DNA of 64,000 nucleotides from the NCBI RefSeq assembly GCF_001907695.1, contig NZ_KV880637.1, positions 930,001 through 994,000 of the forward strand. Reading direction: 5' to 3'. This stretch comes from Thalassospira sp. TSL5-1 (GTDB lineage: Bacteria > Pseudomonadota > Alphaproteobacteria > Rhodospirillales > Thalassospiraceae). Every line of letters starts with the position of its first letter. The stretch's first letter is position 1. Below, piece by piece: positions 55,487 through 62,536 of this stretch. Made by a program: the position numbers and the translations under genes. Below the pieces are notes generated by a model. It was given only the letters and a program-made list of their open reading frames with translations, was not told the origin of the DNA and searched no databases.

Positions 55487-56944
55487 TTACTTATGGGCGA
55501 CAACCTTGCCGGGATTCAAGATATTTTCCGGGTCAATTGCCTGTTTAAGAGTTTTTAACAGGCGAATTTTCGTCGGGTCCGCATAATGTTCCAGTTCATC
55601 CACCTTCAGGCGACCAATGCCGTGTTCCGCGCTGATTGATCCACCCAGCTCGGCCACGATGTCATGGATGTCGCGGTTAAGCGCATCCCAATGGGTCAGA
55701 AAGTCGGCCTTGGGCATGTTTTCGGGCTGGCTGAAATTGAAATGGATATTGCCATCGCCGACATGACCAAACGGACAGGGACGAATGCCGGGAATGCGCT
55801 TTTGCGCCTGTTCAATGCCGCGTTCAATCAGGGCGGGAACGGCGGAAACCGGTACGGATACATCATGTTTGATGCTGCCGCCCTCGCGCGTTTGGGCTTC
55901 TGGTATGCCTTCGCGGATGGCCCATAAATTGGCGCGCTGTTTTTCGGACTGGGCAAGGGTCCCATCGAGAATAAAATCGCTCTCAAGGGCGCGTTCCAGC
56001 ACCCCTTCCAACACCGATGCCAGATCATCCCTGGGGCGGGATGATGTGATTTCAATCATCGCATACCAAAGGGCATGGGTTTGAAGCGGGGCGATGCAAT
56101 TTGGCAAATGGCGAATAGCTAAATCCTGTGCAAACTGGCTCATCAGTTCGAAGGCGGCAATGGCATCGCCGGTTTCGCGCCGTGCCAGGGCCAAAAGATC
56201 CAGCGCGGCCTCGACATGGGGCAGGGCCACCCAGGCGGTGGCAAGATGGCGCGGGCGCGGAAACAGTTTTAAGGTACACGCCGTGATAATGCCCAGTGTG
56301 CCCTCAGCCCCGATAAACAGGTCGCGCAAATCATAGCCGGTATTATCCTTGCGCAGCTTTGAAAGCCCGTTCCAGATGGTGCCATCGGCCAGCACAACCT
56401 CCAGCCCCAGCACCAGATCGCGGGTATTGCCATAGCGAATAACATTCAGCCCGCCAGCATTGGTGGCAATATTACCGCCAATCTGGCAGGTGCCCTGCGC
56501 ACCCAGGCTCAGCGGGAATAACAAATCATGGTCTTCTGCCGCCTGCTGGATGTTTTGCAGGATGGCACCAGATTGTACCGTCATGGTGAAGTCGCGGGCA
56601 TCGGTTTGCAGGATTTTATCCATCCGCGCCAGATTGATCAGGATTTGTCCCTTATCGGCAACCGCGCCGCCACAACGCCCGGTATTGCCGCCCTGCGGCA
56701 CAATGGCAATGCCTGCTTCGTGGCACAGTTTTACACATTCCGCGACCTCAAGGGTGCTGGCGGGATACAGCACAAGTTCTGCCTGCCCGGTAAATTTATT
56801 GCGCGCTTCGCTGTTATGCTTTTCCAGCACATCGGGGGCCATGCTCCAGCCGCGCGGACCAACAACGGCCTGCAACTGTTCAACAAGTGCGGCGGGCAGG
56901 AAACTGGCAGTATGGGAACCCTTTGGCGGAACCGAAGATGGCAT
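55487..56944 (-). CDS. FAD-linked 2-hydroxyacid oxidase (GlcD/D-2-hydroxyglutarate dehydrogenase-like)
   Basis: 485 residues. The PCMH-type FAD-binding domain has VPQGGNTGRCGGAV and SLGAQGTCQIGGNIATNAGGLNVIRYGNTRDLVLGLEVVLADG; the C-terminal cap has HVGDGNIHFN and the final SAEHGIGRLK, with the His and Glu metal ligands. Relatives oxidise D-lactate, glycolate or D-2-hydroxyglutarate. The single-subunit form and neighbours do not fix the substrate. Confidence 0.9.
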   Translation of the reverse strand: MPSSVPPKGSHTASFLPAALVEQLQAVVGPRGWSMAPDVLEKHNSEARNKFTGQAELVLYPASTLEVAECVKLCHEAGIAIVPQGGNTGRCGGAVADKGQILINLARMDKILQTDARDFTMTVQSGAILQNIQQAAEDHDLLFPLSLGAQGTCQIGGNIATNAGGLNVIRYGNTRDLVLGLEVVLADGTIWNGLSKLRKDNTGYDLRDLFIGAEGTLGIITACTLKLFPRPRHLATAWVALPHVEAALDLLALARRETGDAIAAFELMSQFAQDLAIRHLPNCIAPLQTHALWYAMIEITSSRPRDDLASVLEGVLERALESDFILDGTLAQSEKQRANLWAIREGIPEAQTREGGSIKHDVSVPVSAVPALIERGIEQAQKRIPGIRPCPFGHVGDGNIHFNFSQPENMPKADFLTHWDALNRDIHDIVAELGGSISAEHGIGRLKVDELEHYADPTKIRLLKTLKQAIDPENILNPGKVVAHK

Positions 56945-57023
56945 GAAAAGCCCCGTGATCGTGGAATATGTGTTTGGACATGCGCAATCAGTAATGGACG
57001 GCTATATACCAAGTGCCAGATAA

Positions 57024-58016
57024 TTAGCCCTGTGCTGGTGTGCGCGGGGCGGCAGCGCGTTTCATGCGGTCATTAATGGCAATGCCCAGCCCGTGATCGG
57101 GGATGGGGGCCACGGCAATGCCCTTGACCCGGCTTTGATCCGCCTGATGCAGCAGGGCAAACAGGTTGGCCGCCGCCTCGCGGTCATCCCCGGTTTTGGA
57201 CAGCCATAATATTTTGGCAAAGCCGCGCGTGGCGCAGTCCGGGCCAAAGGCCAGCAAAACCTCATCGCCAATAACGGCATCGGGCTCCGTCGCATTCAGG
57301 CGTACCGGCAGGCCCGGCGCATAATGGCTGGTCATCATGCCCGGCGATTTGGGGGCATTGTCGTCGGTTTCGGCCATCACAACATCACAATCCAGCACGG
57401 CCTTGATCTGTTCGGCGGTAATGCCGCCGGGGCGCAGCATGACAACACGGTCGGTTGTCAGGTCAATTACCGTGCTTTCAAGGCCAACGCCACATGGCCC
57501 GCCATCCAGAATCATAGAAACCGCATCTCCAAGCGATGCGGCAACATGCCCGGCAGTGGTGGGGCTGATGCGCCCGGATCGGTTGGCCGAGGGCGCGGCA
57601 ATGGGCCGCCCGGCAGCGCGCAAAAGGGCGCGCGCCATATCATGGGCGGGCACACGCACGGCGATGCTGGGCAGGCCAGCGGTGGTGAGTTCGCAAATCG
57701 TGCTGTCCTCGCGCTTGGGCAATACCAGCGACAGGGCACCGGGCCAGAAGGCCGCCGCCAGTTTATCGGCCCGTTCATCAAATACCGCATGGTTTGCTGC
57801 GGCATCGCGGTCCGGGAAATGGCTGATCAGCGGGTTAAAGGACGGGCGCTGCTTGGCGGCAAAAATACCGGCGACGGCATCCTTGTTGGTGGCATCAGCA
57901 CCCAGCCCGTAAACCGTTTCGGTGGGAAAAGCCACCAGATCCCCCGCGCGCAATTTGCCCGCAGCCTGCGCCAGGGCACCTTCGGAATAGGGACGTATGG
58001 TCAGGGCGGGGGACAT
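57024..58016 (-). CDS. tsaC: L-threonylcarbamoyladenylate synthase, Sua5/TsaC type
   Basis: 330 residues from ATG 58016; a longer frame from 58097 is not family-like. The YrdC domain has AFPTETVYGLGADA, KQRPSFNPLI and SANRSGRISPT; a C-terminal Sua5 domain of about 120 residues makes it the long type. It makes threonylcarbamoyl-AMP for t6A37 of ANN-decoding tRNAs. It lies 79 bases downstream of the FAD oxidase start on the same strand. Confidence 0.92.
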   Translation of the reverse strand: MSPALTIRPYSEGALAQAAGKLRAGDLVAFPTETVYGLGADATNKDAVAGIFAAKQRPSFNPLISHFPDRDAAANHAVFDERADKLAAAFWPGALSLVLPKREDSTICELTTAGLPSIAVRVPAHDMARALLRAAGRPIAAPSANRSGRISPTTAGHVAASLGDAVSMILDGGPCGVGLESTVIDLTTDRVVMLRPGGITAEQIKAVLDCDVVMAETDDNAPKSPGMMTSHYAPGLPVRLNATEPDAVIGDEVLLAFGPDCATRGFAKILWLSKTGDDREAAANLFALLHQADQSRVKGIAVAPIPDHGLGIAINDRMKRAAAPRTPAQG

Positions 58017-58508
58017 GGCACCACCATCAATGAAATTGCAATATGCTGAAATACCTAGCGATGATGGCCCGAAATGACAAGCTGGAACGAATGTCAATTA
58101 CAAAATGAGCAGACTTTTTCACAAGAATTTACAGAAGTTTGTAGGTAGCCTCTCGGATAACAGAATGTGTTTCATCTGAAGAGCGTCAAATGCAGTATTT
58201 TGATTTGTTTTTAAAAACACTAGCGGTGAGCATGGCGGTTGCATTGCCGACTTTTGTATTTGATGTGATCCGTATGATGATGGAGTGGGTTTTAGGTGGT
58301 TAATTGTATGTTTTAAAACAAGAAACTCATTCAAAAGATTGAAGCCTTAAAATTGTCACGTTATATTTTCTTGATACAGGAAGAACCATTTGGTTGATCA
58401 TGGTTCGCGCGTGGTGCGTGTGAAGGCCTGTATCGCTTGTCTTTTCGGCCTGTTGCAAACACCCGCTCAGGTCCTCAAACGGTGTAAACCATCGCAAGGA
58501 GGGCCGTT
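58017..58508. other. AT-rich gap between tsaC and the MFS gene
   Basis: About 490 bases, with low GC between 58080 and 58400. It holds one possible 37-residue hydrophobic reading frame on the plus strand (listed separately). No promoter clear enough to report. Confidence 0.5.
58190..58303 (+). CDS. Possible 37-residue small membrane protein
   Basis: The frame starts MQYFDLFLKTLAVSMAVALPTFVFDVIRMMMEWVLGG. It has one amphipathic or membrane helix and a plausible GAAGAG site six bases upstream. It lies in an AT-rich gap where chance frames of this size are common, so it is only a candidate. Confidence 0.25.
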   Translation: MQYFDLFLKTLAVSMAVALPTFVFDVIRMMMEWVLGG

Positions 58509-59699
58509 ATGCCTTTGCGCAAGCCTGTATTTTCGCGGTTTTCAGCTCTTTTGGGTCCGGTTGCTATGCCATTGGCGCTGGTGAACCTGGCGTCGTTTGT
58601 GTCGCAAATCATTCAGATTGGCGTGATTGATACGCTGTTGCCGCTGGCGCTGACCAATGCCGGGCTGGGCGAGCGGCATGGCGGTATGATGTTATCGCTT
58701 TACTGGCTGGCCGATTTGATCGGCGGCTTTTTTGTTGCGGCGATTTTGCGCAAAACCCACCCGGTTATTCCGCTTTTGATCAGCGGTGTGTCGTTTTTTA
58801 CCCTGATCGTGGTGGTGATGGTTGCGCCGCAATCGTTTTGGGTGCTTCCGGCAACGCTGTTTGCCGGACTGGGCTTGATATTGCGCTGGGTGGTGTGTGA
58901 TGGCCTGATCGTACAATTGGCCCCGGCCAATAAAGTCGGCCGGGTGGTGGGTTTTCATGAAACCCTGATGGGCCTTGGCATTGTTTTGGGGCCGATCCTG
59001 ATCGGCTGGTTGGGCGATGATGCCCGGATGATGTCGGGTCTGGCGCTGGCGGCAGCGATCATTGCGCTTTTATGCGGTTTTGCCTTCCCGCGCCTTGAAA
59101 TGGCGTCAACAAAAAAGGGGGCCGGGGCGACCTTGCGGCGCTGGATCGATCATTGGGATCTGGTTTTAATCGCCTTTGTTGCAGGCTTTGTCGAGATCTG
59201 CTTTTTGTCCGTCCTGCCCCTGCAGGCGCAGCGCGACACCGGCCTTGCCGATGCCGGACTGTGGTTGGCGGCAATTTTTGTCTTTGGGGGAACCATCTGC
59301 CAGCCTGTTATTGGTTATCTGTCTGACAAAGGCGGCCCTGTGAAACTGGCATGGCTGTGTTTTGCATTGCTGCTGGCGGGAGCAGTGCCTCTGGCCCTTT
59401 CGGGATATGGTGTTTTTGCCGGAATGGTACAGTTTGCCATCGGCATGGCGGTGGCGGGCCTTTATACCGCTGCGGTGCTGATCGCGGCCAGCGGGCGTGG
59501 GGAGCAGGGCTATCAGGTCGGTGTTTTGGTGCTGGTCTCGCAAAGCTATACGCTGGGCGCGATTGTCGGCCCGTCGGCGGGAACAGCACTTTTGGTGATG
59601 ATCGGCGGCTGGGCCTTGCCGGTGCTGGTTTTGACGGCAGGTAGCCTGTCGGTATTGCTGCTGTCGATACGGCACATGACAGAACGGGTAAAAATGTGA
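58509..59699 (+). CDS. MFS transporter
   Basis: 396 residues with about twelve membrane segments, opening MPLRKPVFSRFSALLGPVAMPLALVNLASFVSQIIQIGVIDTLLPLAL. The loop between segments 2 and 3 is short, and the central loop has EMASTKKGAGATLRRWIDHWD. It is like small-molecule or drug efflux members of the YcaD type. An AAGGAGGG ribosome site precedes the ATG. Substrate unknown. Confidence 0.88.
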   Translation: MPLRKPVFSRFSALLGPVAMPLALVNLASFVSQIIQIGVIDTLLPLALTNAGLGERHGGMMLSLYWLADLIGGFFVAAILRKTHPVIPLLISGVSFFTLIVVVMVAPQSFWVLPATLFAGLGLILRWVVCDGLIVQLAPANKVGRVVGFHETLMGLGIVLGPILIGWLGDDARMMSGLALAAAIIALLCGFAFPRLEMASTKKGAGATLRRWIDHWDLVLIAFVAGFVEICFLSVLPLQAQRDTGLADAGLWLAAIFVFGGTICQPVIGYLSDKGGPVKLAWLCFALLLAGAVPLALSGYGVFAGMVQFAIGMAVAGLYTAAVLIAASGRGEQGYQVGVLVLVSQSYTLGAIVGPSAGTALLVMIGGWALPVLVLTAGSLSVLLLSIRHMTERVKM

Positions 59700-59711
59700 C
59701 CCAAACAGCGC

Positions 59712-59740
59712 AGAGCCGCCCCTAAAGGACGGCTCTTTTT
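59712..59740 (+). terminator. Terminator of the MFS gene
   Basis: AGAGCCG (59712–59718) pairs with CGGCTCT (59730–59736), followed by TTTT. Confidence 0.85.
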
Positions 59741-59749
59741 ACGCTCTAG

Positions 59750-59779
59750 TTCGGTATCGCTCCGCGGTAGTGATCCGAA
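59750..59779. repeat. Imperfect 30-base palindrome
   Basis: TTCGG-t-ATC-g-CT-CCGCGG-t-AG-t-GAT-c-CGAA: the arms TTCGG/CCGAA, ATC/GAT and CT/AG surround a central CCGCGG. It resembles an intergenic palindromic unit; no second copy was noticed in this window. Confidence 0.45.
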
Positions 59780-59837
59780 CCGCGTCGCCGTGATTCCGGC
59801 GGCTATTTACGTCACCTACAACAATGTGTGGCGATGA

Positions 59838-59857
59838 AAATATGATGCGTCATATTT
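59838..59857. promoter_or_regulatory. Perfect palindrome, operator-like
   Basis: AAATATGA–TGCG–TCATATTT, 8+8 bases with a 4-base spacer. It looks like a repressor site but lies downstream of both neighbouring genes. Confidence 0.4.
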
Positions 59858-60040
59858 GCCGAAAAGTCAAGTTTTCTGCGGGTTTTTGGTGGTTTTTGCC
59901 CTGCCCGTTTCATGCTGCATCGCCAATGCGATAGGGGGATGATTGTGATGCAAAATTTTGGTTTTTCGCGGCGATGCAACATACCCTGTCCGGGGTTGGG
60001 TATAAATTTTTTGGAGCGCGTGGCAGATTTCGCGGCACTT

Positions 60041-60547
60041 TTATTGCGAGAGCATCGATTTTGAGGGCGGGGAGGATAGGCGGGACGGCTGTGTCGCCCA
60101 TTGTGTGATCGCGAGCCCCAGCAAAATCATCACAACACCGGAAATACGTGCCAGATTGACCGGCTTTACCGGCAGGCCAACCAGACCGAAATGGTCAATC
60201 AGCAGGGACGCAATCATTTGCCCGGCAATGACGGCAATAATGAAGTTGGTAGCGCCCAGTTTCGGGGCCAGCAGCAAGGCAGCCGTGATGTAAATGACGC
60301 CTGCCGCACCGCCCAGCCATATCCACCACGGGCCTTTGAAGGTGCCGGAAAATGCGGGGGCGGATACCTTAAAGGCCATCATCACCGGAATAATGATGGC
60401 AATGCTCACCGCAAGCGACACCAGTGTCGCCCACAGGGGATGGCCCAGCATACGGCCCAAGGTCGCATTGGCCCCTGCCTGAAACGGCACAACAGCCCCG
60501 GCCAAAAGGGCAAATCCCAACAAAAGAACGGACGAGATATTTTGCAT
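60041..60547 (-). CDS. DMT family transporter, YdcZ/DUF606-like
   Basis: 168 residues, five hydrophobic segments: LLLGFALLAGAVVPFQAGANATLGRMLGHPLWATLVSLAVSIAIIIPVM and GATNFIIAVIAGQMIASLLIDHFGLVGLPVKPVNLARISGVVMILLGLAI are typical of YdcZ half-length drug/metabolite transporters, which dimerise. It is divergent from a LysR gene 97 bases away, with a perfect palindrome between them. Confidence 0.88.
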   Translation of the reverse strand: MQNISSVLLLGFALLAGAVVPFQAGANATLGRMLGHPLWATLVSLAVSIAIIIPVMMAFKVSAPAFSGTFKGPWWIWLGGAAGVIYITAALLLAPKLGATNFIIAVIAGQMIASLLIDHFGLVGLPVKPVNLARISGVVMILLGLAITQWATQPSRLSSPPSKSMLSQ

Positions 60548-60587
60548 GATGATAACTCCCGAAGGTGAAATGCCGATGCGGGATGTT

Positions 60588-60609
60588 ATTCATCATTCAA
60601 ATGATGAAT
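60588..60609. promoter_or_regulatory. Perfect palindrome between ydcZ-like and lysR-like genes
   Basis: ATTCATCAT–TCAA–ATGATGAAT, a perfect 9+9 inverted repeat, 36 bases before the LysR start and 41 bases before the transporter start. It contains T-N11-A, the LysR-box pattern, so it is probably the shared operator. Confidence 0.7.
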
Positions 60610-60644
60610 GGAAATTCGTATTTCAAACCTATAATATATGATTT

Positions 60645-61553
60645 ATGAATAATCTTTCCGCGATTGACCTTAATCTTCTGGTGGTGCTGGATGCGCTTTT
60701 GGCGGAACAGCATGTTTCGCGCGCGGCCCTGCGCCTGAATAAAAGCCAGCCTGCCGTCAGCCACGCGCTGGGCCGGTTACGGTTGTTGCTCGATGATCCG
60801 TTGCTGGTGCGGCGCGGTGGAAAGCTGGTGGCCACCCCCTTTGCCCGCAGCCTGGCACCGGAACTGGCCGCGATCTTGGGCCAGCTCCAGGAATTGTTGA
60901 AAACACCGGGTTTTGATCCGGCCACAGCGCGCCGGACCTTTCGGCTTGCCATGTCCGATTATGGGGCGGCGCTTTTATTGCCGGGCCTGATCAGGGTGAT
61001 GCGCACAGAAGCCCCGCTTTGTGATCTTGTTATCAGCCAGGCGGGGCGGGAGGTCATGCAGTCGCAGGTGATAGAAGGTGAAATTGACCTCGCCCTGGGG
61101 GTGTTTCCCGAACGGCGGGCGGATATATGTGACCAGGTGCTGTTTCGCGAGGAATTTATTTGTGTGGCGGACAAGGAGCATTTTCACCACAGGGCGGGCT
61201 TGAGCCTGGAGCGGTATGTGGCAAGTGCGCATATTCTGGTGTCCCTGCACGCCGATAGCGCCAGTGCTAACGAAATTGAAGTCGCGCTAGGCCAATTGGG
61301 CGTGTTCCGCCGCAATGTGATGATTGTGCCGCATTGGAGCATCGCGGTGGATCTGGTGCGCGGAACCGATTTGATATTAACCGTGGCGCGCAGCATTGTA
61401 CCAGCCCCGGATCATCTGGACGGGCTTTTCGTTTTTGCGCCGCCCTTTGATATTCCCAGCTTCGCCTTCCGCCAGATTTGGCATCAAAGGCGCGATAGCG
61501 ACCCGGCCCATCTATGGTTGCGCCAAAACGTCACCCGGCTGCTGCGCGATTGA
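60645..61553 (+). CDS. LysR family transcriptional regulator
   Basis: 302 residues. The N-terminal winged helix (IDLNLLVVLDALLAEQHVSRAALRLNKSQPAVSHALGRLRLLLDDPLLVRRGG) is followed by a PBP2-type effector domain. The DLNLLVVLDALL opening and short length place it in the NodD/NahR-like branch. A TATAAT-like -10 at 60630 lies just before the start. It probably controls itself and the divergent YdcZ transporter through the palindrome at 60588. Confidence 0.93.
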   Translation: MNNLSAIDLNLLVVLDALLAEQHVSRAALRLNKSQPAVSHALGRLRLLLDDPLLVRRGGKLVATPFARSLAPELAAILGQLQELLKTPGFDPATARRTFRLAMSDYGAALLLPGLIRVMRTEAPLCDLVISQAGREVMQSQVIEGEIDLALGVFPERRADICDQVLFREEFICVADKEHFHHRAGLSLERYVASAHILVSLHADSASANEIEVALGQLGVFRRNVMIVPHWSIAVDLVRGTDLILTVARSIVPAPDHLDGLFVFAPPFDIPSFAFRQIWHQRRDSDPAHLWLRQNVTRLLRD

Positions 61554-61577
61554 TGCCTGTGTCATGAACGGCAATGG

Positions 61578-61618
61578 CCGTTATTTGGCGGGGCGGTGAA
61601 TGCTCCGCCAAATAACGG
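61578..61618. terminator. Convergent-gene hairpin
   Basis: CCGTTATTTGGCGG (61578–61591) and CCGCCAAATAACGG (61605–61618) form a perfect 14-base stem between the LysR and cysQ stops. There is no T run, so it may be a 3' stabiliser or block readthrough in both directions. Confidence 0.65.
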
Positions 61619-61630
61619 GAAATATCGGGT

Positions 61631-62446
61631 TTAGTCCTGATATTTTACGGGGACAGACGGGCTTCGCGCGATGAAAAACGGGTTGGCGAAACCATCCTTG
61701 CCATAGACAAACGGGCTGCCATCAAGGTTTTCAACCACGCCACCGGCTGCGGCCAGCACGGCATGACCGGCGCCAATATCCCATTCCATCGTGCGGCCAA
61801 GGCGCGGGTAAAGGTCCGCTTCGCCCTGGGCGACCAGACATAGCTTCAGCGAGCTTCCGGCCGGGCGCATTTCCTGAACCTTCAGATCGCCGAGGAACGC
61901 CTTCATCGCTTCCGGGTCGCCGTGCGAGCGCGATCCAACCACGACAACCCCGGCATCGGGCATGTTGCGCACGGAAATGTCGGTGGTTTTCGGTTCAAGG
62001 TCATCTTCAATCAGCCTGGCCCCATCCGGCCCGCCAAAATAAAGTTTTTCGATTGCCGGGGCATAGACCACGCCCATCACCGGCACACCCTGGGCAATCA
62101 GCGCGATATTGACGGTAAATTCGCCATTGCGCTTGATAAATTCCTTGGTGCCATCCAGTGGGTCCACCAGCCAGAAAAAATCGGTATGGGCAGAAACATC
62201 GGGCACATTGCCTGCGGCAACACTTTCTTCGGATACGATTTTAACATCGGGTGTCAGGGCACGCAGACCGGGCAGAATAACGGCTTCGGCGGCGTCATCG
62301 GCCTCTGTCACCGGGGAAGCATCGTCCTTGGCGCGGACTTCAAATTCGGTTTTATAGATTTCCATGATAGCGGCACCGGCGCGCCGGGCAATTTCGATCA
62401 GGCCGTTTTCAAGGGCGCGGGCATCGGCGGGCAGGCCGTGGGTCAT
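61631..62446 (-). CDS. cysQ: 3'(2'),5'-bisphosphate nucleotidase CysQ
   Basis: 271 residues from ATG 62446, which has AAGGA six bases upstream; ATG 62467 is longer but lacks a site. Inositol-monophosphatase fold with ligands in DDASPVTEADDAAE, VSEESVAAG, WLVDPLDGTKEFIKRNGEF and the C-terminal MEWDIGAGHAVLAAAGG. It hydrolyses PAP, the by-product of sulfate assimilation. It lies 91 bases downstream of the Memo–AMMECR1 gene on the same strand. Confidence 0.93.
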   Translation of the reverse strand: MTHGLPADARALENGLIEIARRAGAAIMEIYKTEFEVRAKDDASPVTEADDAAEAVILPGLRALTPDVKIVSEESVAAGNVPDVSAHTDFFWLVDPLDGTKEFIKRNGEFTVNIALIAQGVPVMGVVYAPAIEKLYFGGPDGARLIEDDLEPKTTDISVRNMPDAGVVVVGSRSHGDPEAMKAFLGDLKVQEMRPAGSSLKLCLVAQGEADLYPRLGRTMEWDIGAGHAVLAAAGGVVENLDGSPFVYGKDGFANPFFIARSPSVPVKYQD

Positions 62447-62536
62447 GGGGAATCCTTTGTCTGACATGCGGTTTGGTAGCTATCTTTGCGGATATATAAG
62501 GATGACCTAGGCAATTTTCAGGCAAAAAGCCAGCCC

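Larger units (their letters stand above)
59700..60040. other. Convergent gap with palindromes
   Basis: 340 bases between the convergent MFS and YdcZ genes. After the MFS terminator it contains an imperfect 30-base palindrome (59750–59779) and a perfect 20-base one (59838–59857), both unexplained by any adjacent start codon. A 41-codon plus-strand frame from 59939 was rejected. Confidence 0.5.

Noticed and set aside
59939-60064. 41-codon plus-strand frame after a GGGGG sequence
   Set aside because: Composition is unremarkable, it runs into the YdcZ gene on the other strand, and the start sequence is ambiguous.
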